A stretch of 64,000 nucleotides of DNA from Kitasatospora xanthocidica (GTDB lineage Bacteria; Actinomycetota; Actinomycetes; Streptomycetales; Streptomycetaceae). The DNA lies in assembly GCF_014656195.1 (NCBI RefSeq), contig NZ_BNBY01000009.1, forward strand, positions 62,001 through 126,000, written 5' to 3'. Position numbers and translations under genes: made by a program. Below, piece by piece: positions 16,047 to 24,174 of the stretch. The notes below the pieces were generated by a model. That model was not told the origin of the DNA. It made no database searches and saw nothing but the letters and a program-made list of their open reading frames with translations. The first letter of the stretch is position 1. Each line of letters opens with the position of its first letter.

Positions 16047-16688
16047 TCAGGCCACGCCGTGCGGCCGGAACTGGATGCTGATCCGCGGCCCCACCGGGCG
16101 GGCGGTCTTGGGGATCGCGTGCTCCCAGGTGCGCTGGCAGGAGCCGCCCATCACCACCAGGTCGCCGTGCCCGAGCGGCCGCCGGACGACCGTCCCGCCG
16201 CCGAACCGCGGCCGCAGCGCGAGGGTGCGGGGCTCGCCGACGGAGAGGATCGCCACCATGGTGTCCTCGCGGGCGCCGCGCCCGATCCGGTCGCCGTGCC
16301 AGGCGACGCTGTCCCGGCCGTCCCGGTAGTAGCAGAGCCCGAGGGTGCGGAACGGTTCGCCCAGCTCGTCCGCGTAGTGCCGGCTCAGTGCCGTGCGGGC
16401 CTGCCCGAGCACCGGGTGCGGCGGTTCGGTGTCCGCCGGGTAGGAGGCCAGCAGGCGGGGGACGTCGACCGTCCGCTCGTACATCTCGCGGCGCTCGGCC
16501 CGCCAGGGCACGGTCGTGGCCAGCTGTTCGAACAGCTCGTCGGCGCCGTGCAGCCACCCGGGCAGGACGTCCAGCCAGGCGCCGTCACCGAGCTCCTGCC
16601 GGCGCAGGCCGACGAGCGGGCCGAGGCGGACGCCGTCCTGCTCCGCGTCGTCGAACAGCGAGGGCTGGAGGTGGAGGGTGCCGTGCAT
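16047..16688 (-). CDS. AlkB-like 2-oxoglutarate/Fe(II) dioxygenase
   Basis: A 213-residue protein with all marks of the AlkB DNA/RNA-repair dioxygenases: metal ligands His131 and Asp133 (WHGDRIG) and His190 (TWEHAIPK), 2-oxoglutarate-binding Arg202 and Arg208 (RISIQFR), and the NYYRDG-like LCYYRDGRDS lead-in. It should remove alkyl groups from nucleic-acid bases by oxidation. The N-terminal FDDAEQD and LPGWLHGADELFEQL segments match AlkB-like proteins of actinobacteria. Start at ATG 16688 (MHGTLHLQPSLF). Confidence 0.9.
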   Translation of the reverse strand: MHGTLHLQPSLFDDAEQDGVRLGPLVGLRRQELGDGAWLDVLPGWLHGADELFEQLATTVPWRAERREMYERTVDVPRLLASYPADTEPPHPVLGQARTALSRHYADELGEPFRTLGLCYYRDGRDSVAWHGDRIGRGAREDTMVAILSVGEPRTLALRPRFGGGTVVRRPLGHGDLVVMGGSCQRTWEHAIPKTARPVGPRISIQFRPHGVA

Positions 16689-16747
16689 GGGGCCAGCGTA
16701 CGCCCTCATTCGAACACCTGCTCGAAAATCTCGTCGCGATCGGCAGC

Positions 16748-16795
16748 GTACGGCCGGGGTACGGCCGGGGTACGGCCGGGGTGCGGCCGGGGCAA
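16748..16795. repeat. 11-base tandem repeat, about four copies
   Basis: Four near-identical gtacggccggg units between the AlkB-like gene and the SnoaL-like gene. Confidence 0.85.
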
Positions 16796-16813
16796 CCGCC
16801 GGGGCTCCCGAAG

Positions 16814-16831
16814 ACCCCAGACTTCTGGGGT
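16814..16831. promoter_or_regulatory. Perfect palindromic operator candidate
   Basis: ACCCCAGACTTCTGGGGT is a perfect 8-bp inverted repeat with a 2-base centre, 34 bases before the SnoaL-like start codon, where a regulator would overlap the promoter or start site. Confidence 0.65.
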
Positions 16832-16865
16832 ACCGGCCGGGCCCGGCGGGTCGAAGACTGCGGGT

Positions 16866-17285
16866 ATGGACACCATCGAACGGAACAAGAGCACGGTCAC
16901 CGCGTTCATCGACGCGCTCTTCAGCAAGGGTGACCTGGGGGCCGTCGACGAATACCTCGCCGAGGACTTCGTCAACCACGACCCGCCGTTGGGCGGCGGC
17001 GCCGACCGTGAGGGGATGCGCCGGGCCGGAGCGCTGTTCCAGGCCGCGTGCCCCGACTGGCACAGCGACCAGGACCTGGTCATCGGGGAGGGTGACCTGG
17101 TGGTCGAGCACTTCACCGCGAGCGGCACGCACCGGGGCGAGCTGTTCGGTGTGGCTCCCAGCGGCCGACCGCTCAGTCTGCCCGGGATCAACATCTTCCG
17201 GGTCCGCGACGGGCGGATCGTCGAGCGGTGGGGCCGCCTCGACGAGCTCGGACTGCTGAGGCAGCTGGGCCTGGCGCAGGAGTAA
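16866..17285 (+). CDS. SnoaL-like ester cyclase-family protein
   Basis: A 139-residue NTF2-fold protein of the SnoaL-like group (ester cyclase annotation): NKSTVTAFIDALFSKGDLGAVDEYLAEDFVNHDP, then the second half with SGTHRGELFGVAPSGRPLSLPGINIFRVRDGRIVERWGRLDELGLLRQLG. The HRGELFGVAPTG-like motif is the standard for this subgroup. Many members are not in polyketide clusters and have no proven reaction. The downstream LuxR gene begins 10 bases after its stop, so the two probably form an operon, with the palindrome at 16814 in control. A second homologue sits at 51081. Confidence 0.85.
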   Translation: MDTIERNKSTVTAFIDALFSKGDLGAVDEYLAEDFVNHDPPLGGGADREGMRRAGALFQAACPDWHSDQDLVIGEGDLVVEHFTASGTHRGELFGVAPSGRPLSLPGINIFRVRDGRIVERWGRLDELGLLRQLGLAQE

Positions 17286-17295
17286 CGTCGGTCCC

Positions 17296-18393
17296 ATGGC
17301 GGCATCACTGGTGGAACGCCGGACGGCCGGGCTCGTCGAACGCTGCTACGCCGGGTCGGACCCGGTCCGCTTCCGGGCGGACGTGGTGCCGCGCCTGCGG
17401 CGACTGGTCTCGGCCGAGGCGGTGTTCTTCGCCACCGTGGACCCCGCCTCCCTGCTGTTCACCTCCGCCGTCGCGGAGGACCCGCTGGCAGCCGAGACCG
17501 CCCGCTTCCTCGAGAACGAGTTCGGCCGGGCCGACGCCAACAAGTTCTCCGAGCTGGCGGGGGCCGCCGACCCGGTGGCCACGCTCGGCCGGGCGACCCG
17601 GGGCGACCTCACGGCCAGCCCCCGCTACCGGGAGATCATGGCGCCGCTCGGTCTCGGTGACGAGCTCCGGGTGGCCCTGCGGTACGGCGGGTGCTGCTGG
17701 GGCGTGCTGTGCCTGCACCGGGAACGGGCGGACACCGGTTTCGACGACGGGGACCTCACGGTGCTGCGGGCCGTCGCGCCGCACCTGGCCGAGGGGATCC
17801 GGCGCTCGGTCGCCCTCGGTCCGGCCGCCCTCGGTCCGGCCGGCGCGGGGCCGGCGCCGCCCCGGCCGGAGGTCCCCGGAGTCCTGCTGCTCGGCGTCGG
17901 ACCGGCGCTGCTCTCCGCCAGCGGGGAGGCCCGCGAGTGGCTCGCCCGACTCGACCCGGCGGACTTCCCGCCCGGCGCCCAACTCCCCTTCGCCGTCAGC
18001 GCAGTGGCCGCGAGGCTGGCACGGCTCGACCACGAGCCGCCCGACCGGGTGCCGCCGCCGTCGGTCCGGGTGCGTGACCGCTTCGGCGAGTGGTGGAGCG
18101 TCCACGCCACCCGGCTCACCGGCCCGCCCCGGCCGCAGACCGCGGTGGTCGTCGAGCCCGCGCCGCCGCAACAGCGGTACTCCCTCCTGCTCAGCGCGTA
18201 CGGGCTGAGCCCGGCGCAGACCCGGGTCGCCACCCTCGTCCTGCGCGGCCGTTCGACCCGCGAGATCACGGACGAACTGTGCATCTCGACGAACACCGTG
18301 CAGGAGCACCTCACCGCCGTCTTCGACCGGCTCGGCGTCCGCAGCCGCCGGGAGCTGGTCGCGCTCGCCTTGGCAGGGGGCGGCCCGGCCTGA
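17296..18393 (+). CDS. LuxR-family regulator with GAF-like sensor region
   Basis: A 365-residue regulator. The N-terminal part (about 25-180) resembles a GAF-type sensor (ELRVALRYGGCCWGVLCLHRERADTGFDDGDLTVLRAVAPHLAEGI is the usual end of GAF domains in this group). The C-terminal 65 residues form a LuxR HTH (LSPAQTRVATLVLRGRSTREITDELCISTNTVQEHLTAVFDRLGV). It probably controls the SnoaL-like gene and itself. An Ala/Gly/Pro linker with a repeated LGPAALGPAGAGP segment joins the halves. A small hairpin follows the stop. Confidence 0.88.
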   Translation: MAASLVERRTAGLVERCYAGSDPVRFRADVVPRLRRLVSAEAVFFATVDPASLLFTSAVAEDPLAAETARFLENEFGRADANKFSELAGAADPVATLGRATRGDLTASPRYREIMAPLGLGDELRVALRYGGCCWGVLCLHRERADTGFDDGDLTVLRAVAPHLAEGIRRSVALGPAALGPAGAGPAPPRPEVPGVLLLGVGPALLSASGEAREWLARLDPADFPPGAQLPFAVSAVAARLARLDHEPPDRVPPPSVRVRDRFGEWWSVHATRLTGPPRPQTAVVVEPAPPQQRYSLLLSAYGLSPAQTRVATLVLRGRSTREITDELCISTNTVQEHLTAVFDRLGVRSRRELVALALAGGGPA

Positions 18394-18414
18394 CCGGGTG
18401 GGCGTCGCGGGCGG

Positions 18415-18432
18415 GGGCCTGAAGGCAGGCCC
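18415..18432 (+). terminator. Short hairpin after the LuxR gene
   Basis: GGGCCTG (18415-18421) pairs with CAGGCCC (18426-18432) around AAGG. Short, and only 13 bases before the next start codon, so it may act as an attenuator or be incidental. Confidence 0.35.
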
Positions 18433-18444
18433 TAGCCTGCCGGT

Positions 18445-19062
18445 ATGGCGATCAACGGCTTCGGGATGACCGAGTTCCAGCTGGTGCTGCTGCGCCGGAT
18501 GGCCGACTACCAGCCCGGGCTGGTGGAGGAGGCGGTGCGGCGGCTCGGGGCGACCAGGGGCTCGATGCGGGAGGCGAACAAGCGGTGGCAGGCGATGGTC
18601 AGGGCGCCCCGGTTCCCGCGCGGGGCGGCCCGGTTCACCGCCGTGCTCGGGCCGGCCGGGGCGAGTGTGCCGCGGCGGATCGGGGACCTCGCGTGCACCG
18701 CGCGCCAGTGGGAGCTGCCGCTCTGGCCCGAGCTGAGGTTCGAGGTCCTGCTGGGCCCGGCGGAGATCGGCTCGCCGGTGCTGAACGAGTGGCTGGTGCG
18801 GGCGGCCGGGGTGCCGCTGCCCGCGCTGCGCACGCTCGCCGATCTGCGGCCGTGGAGCTGTGTGGTGGGGGATGTGGGTGCGGCGTTCCCGGCCGCGGTG
18901 CCGCGCGAGGGGAGTGCGCCGACCCGGTTCCAGCTGGACTTCGGGGCGCCGGACGGCGCCGGGCGGGTGGGCCGGTGGACGGCGGACTTCACCTGGGGGC
19001 TGCTCCAGGAGGTTCGGCCGGTGGACGGTACGCCTGGCCACGGCGCGGGAGGGGTCGAGTGA
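18445..19062 (+). CDS. Conserved hypothetical protein
   Basis: A 205-residue soluble protein that I do not recognise. It begins MAINGFGMTEFQLVLLRRMADYQPGLVEEAVRRLG, has several Trp-containing stretches in the second half (ARQWELPLWPELRFEVLLGP, RWTADFTWGLLQEVRPVDG), and has no signal peptide or membrane helix. Codon use matches its neighbours, so it is real. The N-terminal RRLGATRGSMREANKRWQAM is basic and helical. Context gives no firm clue: LuxR upstream, Usp downstream. Confidence 0.65.
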   Translation: MAINGFGMTEFQLVLLRRMADYQPGLVEEAVRRLGATRGSMREANKRWQAMVRAPRFPRGAARFTAVLGPAGASVPRRIGDLACTARQWELPLWPELRFEVLLGPAEIGSPVLNEWLVRAAGVPLPALRTLADLRPWSCVVGDVGAAFPAAVPREGSAPTRFQLDFGAPDGAGRVGRWTADFTWGLLQEVRPVDGTPGHGAGGVE

Positions 19063-19167
19063 TGCAAGGAGATATTCAGTTAATGCCTTCGATTTGCAGG
19101 CAATAAAGGAAGCATGGCAGCATAATCGCAGTCACCTTGAAAGCCTGACATCGGAAAGCGAAGGATC
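19063..19167 (+). promoter_or_regulatory. A/T-rich leader and promoter region of second Usp gene
   Basis: About 105 bases with far more A/T than anything around them. A CATAAT hexamer at 19121-19126 could be a -10, but the TTGCAG at 19094-19099 is 21 bases away, too far for a standard -35. It ends with GAAGGATC just before the ATG. Confidence 0.4.
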
Positions 19168-19686
19168 ATGTCGGACGGCGCTCGCGTCATCGTCGGAGTA
19201 ACCGGTTCACTGCACAGCCTGACCGCCCTGCACCGGGCTGCCGAGGAGGCCCGGATCCGGCAGGCCGTCCTGGTCCCGGTGCTGGCCTGGACGCCGGTCG
19301 GCGGCGAGCGCAACTACCGGGCCCGGCCGTGCCCGCCGCTGCTCCGTGCCTGGCAGGACCTCGCCGACGCGCGGATGGAGCGCGCCCTGGAGCAGGCCTT
19401 CGGCGGGCTCCCGATCGGCGTGCCGGTGCGGCCGCTGGTCGTGCGCGGCGAGGCCGGGCCGGTGCTGACCGAGCTGGCCGACCGCCCGGGCGACCTGCTG
19501 GTGATCAGCACCGGCGAGCAGGGCGGCCTGCGCGCCCGGCTGCGCCGGCTGACGCGCCGCTCGGTCACCCGCCACTGCCTCGACCACGCCCGCGCCGGGG
19601 TGCTCGTCGTCCCGCCGTCCACGCTGCACGAGGACCTGCGCGCGCTGCACCGCGGCATCGACCTGCGGGAACTGGTCGCCGCCTGA
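19168..19686 (+). CDS. Universal stress protein-like (UspA fold), second copy
   Basis: A 172-residue paralogue of the protein at 6627: the same VIVGVTGSLHSLTALHRAAEEAR start, the same NYRARPCPPLL midsection, and the same C-terminal tail (LHEDLRALHRGIDLRELV). The nucleotide loop (STGEQGGLRARLRRLTRRSVTRHCLDHARAGVLVVP) keeps part of the family pattern. Its leader is unusually A/T-rich, suggesting its own special promoter. Function inferred only from the family. Confidence 0.82.
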   Translation: MSDGARVIVGVTGSLHSLTALHRAAEEARIRQAVLVPVLAWTPVGGERNYRARPCPPLLRAWQDLADARMERALEQAFGGLPIGVPVRPLVVRGEAGPVLTELADRPGDLLVISTGEQGGLRARLRRLTRRSVTRHCLDHARAGVLVVPPSTLHEDLRALHRGIDLRELVAA

Positions 19687-19708
19687 CCCTGCGACCCTCC
19701 CCTTCTGT

Positions 19709-19723
19709 CTGACTGGCAGTCAG
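19709..19723. terminator. Small hairpin between convergent genes
   Basis: CTGACT-GGC-AGTCAG, a 6-bp stem that overlaps the stop codon of the minus-strand amidohydrolase and follows the Usp gene by 22 bases. Confidence 0.4.
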
Positions 19724-21354
19724 GAGTTGTGAACAGTCCGGCCGTTGACCACCGTACGGCTGGGGAGGAGGTCGCGCAGCGCGTCCACCGGGCAGTCCAG
19801 CGGGTCGAGCGGCCACACCGTGAGGTCGGCGAACGCCCCCGGCCGCAGGCTGCCGCGGACGGTGTCCTCGCCGGTCAGCCGGGCCGCGTTGACGGTGTGC
19901 AGCGCGATCGCCTCGGCCCGGTCGATCCGGTGCTCGGGGCCGACCACCCCGGCCGTGGTGCCCCGGGTCGTCATGCCCCACACCGAGACCATCGCGCCGT
20001 ACGGGCCGACCGGGAAGTCCGAGCCGCCGGTCAGCAGCGCGCCCTCGTCCAGCCACTCGCGCAGCGGGAACAGCGCGGCCGTGCGCTCCTCGCCCCAGGC
20101 CCGCTGCTGGGCGAGCGCACCGTCGTGCAGCAGCGGGTGCTGGACGGTCACCGGGATGCCGAGCGCCACCGCCCGGGCCCGCTGGTCCGGGCGGGCCAGG
20201 CCGCCGTGCTCCACCACCAGCGTGCCGGGCGCGAGGCCGGGGTGCCGCTTGAGCACCCGCTCGAAGACGTCCAGCAGGACGCGCAGACCGCGGTCGCCCC
20301 ACGCGTGCACGCCGACCCGCCAGCCGCGCCGGACCACCCGGTCCACCGCTTCGAGCAGCTCGTCCGGCTCCCAGAGCAGTCGGCCGTGGTAGCACGGCTG
20401 CCCCTGGTACGGCTCCTCCAGCGCGCCCGCCTCGAAGCCGCCGTCGATGCCGAACTTGACGCCCCACAGCCGCAGTCGGTCGTCGTCGCGGCCGTCCGCG
20501 CGCCAGGCGTCCATCCGGTCCAGCAGGGCGTCCACCTGCTCGGGCGTGCGGGCCGCGAAGCCGGACACCAGCGCCCGGACCCGGACGGCGAGCGCGCCCT
20601 CGGCCCGGGCCGCGTCCAGCACGTCGAGGTCCTCGACCGGGACCAGACAGTCGCGGACGGTGCCGATCCCGGTGGCGGCGTAGTCGGCGGAGGCTGCGCG
20701 CAGCCCGTCGATCCGCTCGGCGAGGGTGGGGCTCGGCAGCACCCGCTCGACCGGCTCGACCGCCCGGTTGATCAGCCGCCCGGTGAGCCGCCCCCGCTCG
20801 TCGCGCTCGATCACGCCCCCGGGCGGGGCCTCGCTGGCGTCGGTGATCCCGGCCAGCCGCAGCGCGGCCGAGTTGAGCACCATGTTGTACGCGCCGCGGC
20901 GCACCAGTACGGGGTGGTCGGTGGTGGCGGCGTCCAGCTCCTCGGTGGTGGGCATCCGCTGCTCCGCCAGCAGCACCTCCTGCCAGTTGATCGTGGTCCG
21001 GATCCACTCCCCGGCCGGGGTCCGGGCGGCGCGCTCGCGGATCAGCGCGAGGAACCCGGCGAGGTCGCGGGCCCGGTGGACGGGCACCCCGTGCACGCTG
21101 TGGGCGGCCAGGACCAGGTGGGTGTGGGTGTCGTCGAAGGCGGGCAGCACGGTCGAGCCGGGGGCGTCCACGACCTCGGTGTCCGGGCCGATCAGGGCGT
21201 CCAGGCCGTCGGGCGCGGGGGAGAGCGCGGTGACCCGGCCGTCGGTGACGGCGATCGCGCGCCGCGGCGGCTCGCCGGGCACCAGCATGTGCACGGCGGC
21301 GGCGCGGATCAGCAGGTCGGCGGGGGGCTGGCCGGCGGGGGGCTGGGGGGTCAT
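19720..21354 (-). CDS. Amidohydrolase (YtcJ-like, amidohydrolase 3 family)
   Basis: A 544-residue metal-dependent hydrolase of the amidohydrolase 3 group. The first metal motif is PAFDDTHTHL (His77, His79), later metal-site regions are VHAWGDRG and VEHGG, and the C-terminal GSDFPVGPYG supplies the catalytic aspartate. Substrate unknown; related proteins act on N-substituted amides or imides. Its ATG overlaps the stop of the PaaX-family gene by 4 bases (ATGA), so the two are translated together. The location at the tail of the aromatic catabolic cluster suggests a feeder amide or ester substrate, but this is inference. Confidence 0.85.
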   Translation of the reverse strand: MTPQPPAGQPPADLLIRAAAVHMLVPGEPPRRAIAVTDGRVTALSPAPDGLDALIGPDTEVVDAPGSTVLPAFDDTHTHLVLAAHSVHGVPVHRARDLAGFLALIRERAARTPAGEWIRTTINWQEVLLAEQRMPTTEELDAATTDHPVLVRRGAYNMVLNSAALRLAGITDASEAPPGGVIERDERGRLTGRLINRAVEPVERVLPSPTLAERIDGLRAASADYAATGIGTVRDCLVPVEDLDVLDAARAEGALAVRVRALVSGFAARTPEQVDALLDRMDAWRADGRDDDRLRLWGVKFGIDGGFEAGALEEPYQGQPCYHGRLLWEPDELLEAVDRVVRRGWRVGVHAWGDRGLRVLLDVFERVLKRHPGLAPGTLVVEHGGLARPDQRARAVALGIPVTVQHPLLHDGALAQQRAWGEERTAALFPLREWLDEGALLTGGSDFPVGPYGAMVSVWGMTTRGTTAGVVGPEHRIDRAEAIALHTVNAARLTGEDTVRGSLRPGAFADLTVWPLDPLDCPVDALRDLLPSRTVVNGRTVHNS

Positions 21355-22292
21355 GACGGCTCCTGGGGGTGCTCCTGGGGGCGGGACAGACCGGTGACCT
21401 TCTCGACGTACCGCAGACTGGGCTCGGCGAGCAGTCCGTGCAACTCGGTGAAGACCGCGCGGGCCGGGACGGCGTTCCAGTCGGCGGGCAGCAGCTGCGC
21501 GGGCAGCCCCGGGTCCAGGTAGGGCAGGCGGCGCCACTGGGTGAGCATCGGGACGTAGGCGCGGAACGCCTCGGCGGGGTCGGGCCGGGGCGGTCGTCGC
21601 TCACCGGGTTCCCGGCGCTCACCGGTCGCCCTGGGCTCACCGGTCGCCCCGGGCTCACCGGTCGCCCTGGGCTCGCCGGGCTCCCTGAGCTGGTCGGCCA
21701 CCGGGCGCCAGGCGTCGGTGAAGGCCGCGTACTGCGCCTCGATCGCCGGGAGGTCCCACCAACCCGCCACCGCCGTACGGAGGTCGGCGAAGCCCGCGTA
21801 CTCGGCGGAGAGGAAGAGGTGCACGTAGGCGCTCAGCCCGAGGCGCTCCAGCAGCCGGCGGGCGTCCGGCAGCAGCCGGGCGGGGGCCAGCCAGACGCCG
21901 GGCGCGGCGTTGCCGAAGCCGAGCCAGCTCAGCCGGGACCGCAGCTGGTGGCGGTGGGCGCGCTCGGACTCGGGGACCGAGAAGACCGCCACCGCCCAGC
22001 CGTCGGCGAGCCCGGCGGGCTCCAGGCTGTGGAAGATCCGCCGGTCGCCCTCCTCGAACACCGGCTCCATCGCCGGGGCGAGCCGGTAGCCGGTCCCCGC
22101 CCGGCGCTCCTGGAGGAGGGTGCCGGCCTTCTTCAGCCGGGACGTCGCCGAGCGGACCGCCGGGCCGTCGACGTCCAGTTCGGCCATCAGCGCGATCAGG
22201 TCGGCGATCGATATCCAGCCGCCGAGGCGGCGGACGAACTCCCCGTAGACGGTGTGGATCAGCGAACTCGGCCGGGGCGTGCTCTCCGACAT
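21351..22292 (-). CDS. PaaX-family transcriptional regulator
   Basis: A 313-residue regulator of the PaaX group, the repressors of phenylacetate and other aromatic-CoA pathways. The N-terminal winged HTH starts SLIHTVYGEFVRRLGGWISIADLIALMAELDVDGPAVRSATSRLKKAGTL; then the central domain (WAVAVFSVPESERAHRHQLRSRLSWLGFGNAAPGVWLAP) and the C-terminal domain follow. Between central and C-terminal parts is an in-frame repeat (GEPRATGEPGATGEPRATGE). PaaX-type regulators sense aryl-CoA thioesters, which fits the aryl-CoA ligase of the cluster. Start at ATG 22292. A -10-like TATGAT on the minus strand (22419-22424) could give the gene its own promoter. Confidence 0.9.
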   Translation of the reverse strand: MSESTPRPSSLIHTVYGEFVRRLGGWISIADLIALMAELDVDGPAVRSATSRLKKAGTLLQERRAGTGYRLAPAMEPVFEEGDRRIFHSLEPAGLADGWAVAVFSVPESERAHRHQLRSRLSWLGFGNAAPGVWLAPARLLPDARRLLERLGLSAYVHLFLSAEYAGFADLRTAVAGWWDLPAIEAQYAAFTDAWRPVADQLREPGEPRATGEPGATGEPRATGERREPGERRPPRPDPAEAFRAYVPMLTQWRRLPYLDPGLPAQLLPADWNAVPARAVFTELHGLLAEPSLRYVEKVTGLSRPQEHPQEPS

Positions 22293-22441
22293 GCGTGGGC
22301 GCTCCTCCCCGGCGAATGGTGGTGCCCCGGCGGTCCGGTGGCGGGGTGCCCCCGTGAACCGGCGCGTGACCGGGCGACTGAACCGGCGCGTGAACCGGTG
22401 CCCCGGTGACCGCTGGTGATCATAGCCTCGGTCCCGGAGGT

Positions 22442-23200
22442 TCAGGCCTCCGCGTAGGCGCCGGAGAGCAGGTGCCCGGCCCCGGGCGCGACGGCGGGCA
22501 GGCCGAGCGCGCGCAGCAGCTGGTGGGTGGTGCAGATCGCGGCCGAGACCACCGGTTTGCCCAGCTGCTGCTCGGCCTCCTCGACGGCGGACAGCGAGGG
22601 CATCTGCACGCACGCGGAGAGCACCACCGCGTCCGCGTCGGCGTGGGCGAGGCCGCGGGCGATCGCGGGCAGCCGGGCCGGGTCGTGGGCGGCCACGTCG
22701 AGGTTGTCGGCGATCTCCAGGGCGGCGTGGTCGAGCACCTCGATGCCCTCCTCGGCGAGGTAGTCGACGACCGTCCGGGCCAGGGGCCGCAGGTACGGGG
22801 TGACCATCGCGACCTTCTTGGCGCCGAGCGTCCGCAGCCCGGCGACCAGGGCCCCGGCGCTGGTGACCACGGGCGCCGGCGCGCCGTTCTCCACGGTGCG
22901 CCGGTGCAGCCGCCGTTCGGCCTCGCGGTGGTAGCCGGGGCCGGTGGCCATCACGGCGACCAGGCAGGCGTAGCCGATCACGTCCACCCGGGCGTCCGAG
23001 AGTTCGGCGGCGCAGCGGTCGGACTCGCCGTCCATGGCCCGCAGTTGCTCGGGGGTGACCCTGGTCATCCGCATCCGGCTGGAGTGGAAGGTGAACCGCT
23101 CGGGGGCGACCGCCTCACGGGCCCGCAGCAGGGCGGGCACCTCGGTCTCCATGGTGACGTTGGAGCTCGGGACGATCTGGCCGATCCGGTACGGCGGCAT
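22442..23200 (-). CDS. Maleate isomerase (Asp/Glu racemase superfamily)
   Basis: A 252-residue member of the maleate cis-trans isomerase group. The two catalytic cysteines expected for this fold are Cys79 (VIGYACLVAVM) and Cys197 (VVLSACVQMPS), with the substrate-binding SSN at 12-14 (IVPSSNVTMETE). The enzyme turns maleate into fumarate without a cofactor. In this cluster it follows the FAH-family hydrolase and the gentisate dioxygenase, so it should complete a route from maleylpyruvate through maleate to fumarate. The close relatives arylmalonate decarboxylase and Asp/Glu racemases are less likely given context. Confidence 0.85.
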   Translation of the reverse strand: MPPYRIGQIVPSSNVTMETEVPALLRAREAVAPERFTFHSSRMRMTRVTPEQLRAMDGESDRCAAELSDARVDVIGYACLVAVMATGPGYHREAERRLHRRTVENGAPAPVVTSAGALVAGLRTLGAKKVAMVTPYLRPLARTVVDYLAEEGIEVLDHAALEIADNLDVAAHDPARLPAIARGLAHADADAVVLSACVQMPSLSAVEEAEQQLGKPVVSAAICTTHQLLRALGLPAVAPGAGHLLSGAYAEA

Positions 23201-23215
23201 CAGCGGGTGCTCCCT

Positions 23216-24109
23216 TCAGCGGGCGTCGATCACGGGGTTGGCGAGCGTGCCGATCCGTTCGATGGTGGCCTCGACCAGGTCGCCGGGCTGCAGGAACTGG
23301 GGCGGGACCATGCCGGCGCCGACGCCCGAGGGGGAGCCGGTGGAGATCACGTCGCCCGGTTCCAGGGTGACGCCGGAGGAGATGTCGGCGATCAGCCGGG
23401 CGACGCCGAACAGCATGTGGCGGGTGTTGGAGTCCTGCCGCGGTTCGCCGTTGACCCGCAGCGAGAGGTCGAGCCGCTGCGGGTCGGGGATCTCGTCGGC
23501 GGTCACCACGACCGGGCCGAAGGGCGCGTAGCTGTCCTGCCCCTTGGAGAAGAACCACTGCCCGGAGCGGCGCTGGTCGCGGGCGCTGACGTCGTTGACG
23601 ATGCTGTAGCCGAACACGTGCCGCAGGGCGTCCCGTTCGTCGACCTGGAAGGCGGGTTCGCCGATCACCACGGCGAGTTCGCACTCCCAGTCGAGCTGCT
23701 TGGTGAGGTTCGCGTTGTGCCGGATGGGCTGGCCCGGGCCGGTGACGGCGGTGGACGGCTTGCCGAACAGCACCGGGCGGTCCGGCAGTTCGCGCTCGGT
23801 GTCCAGGGTGCGGTGCGACTCGGCCACGTGCTCCACGTAGTTGAGACCGACGCCGACGATCTTGCCGGGACGCAGCGGCGCGCGCAGCGTCACCTCGGCG
23901 AGCGGCCGGGTGGCCGGCGCCCCGGCGGTCAGTTCGCGTGCCGTGGCCAGGGCGGGCGCCCCGGCGCTGATCAATCCGAGGAGGTCGCCCGGCAGTTCGG
24001 CCCCTGCGGCGGTGGCGAGGGCGGTGAGGTCGGCGACCCGGTCCCCGGCGAGCAGCGCGCCGAGGCGCGGGGTGTCGTCGCCGTCGGCGCAGTAGGTCAA
24101 GAGGTGCAT
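23216..24109 (-). CDS. Fumarylacetoacetase-family hydrolase (maleyl- or fumarylpyruvate hydrolase)
   Basis: A 297-residue FAH-fold protein. Metal ligands are Glu142 and Glu144 (DWECELAVVIG) and Asp173 (IVNDVSARD); the C-terminal VISTGSPSGVGAG is the family end motif. In gentisate pathways this fold hydrolyses maleylpyruvate or fumarylpyruvate to pyruvate and maleate or fumarate. Because a maleate isomerase follows and no glutathione- or mycothiol-dependent maleylpyruvate isomerase is present, direct maleylpyruvate hydrolysis is the better guess. It starts at ATG 24109; the gap to the dioxygenase stop is 65 bases. Confidence 0.87.
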   Translation of the reverse strand: MHLLTYCADGDDTPRLGALLAGDRVADLTALATAAGAELPGDLLGLISAGAPALATARELTAGAPATRPLAEVTLRAPLRPGKIVGVGLNYVEHVAESHRTLDTERELPDRPVLFGKPSTAVTGPGQPIRHNANLTKQLDWECELAVVIGEPAFQVDERDALRHVFGYSIVNDVSARDQRRSGQWFFSKGQDSYAPFGPVVVTADEIPDPQRLDLSLRVNGEPRQDSNTRHMLFGVARLIADISSGVTLEPGDVISTGSPSGVGAGMVPPQFLQPGDLVEATIERIGTLANPVIDAR

Positions 24110-24174
24110 GGCGGTGGGTCTCCTGGTCGGGCGGTTCGGCGGGCAGGCGGGTAGGCGGTCGAGGGGTTGGGCGG

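Noticed and set aside
16866-18393. Polyketide gene cluster suggested by SnoaL-like proteins
   Set aside because: No ketosynthase, acyl carrier or other polyketide genes are near either SnoaL-like gene; the family is broad.
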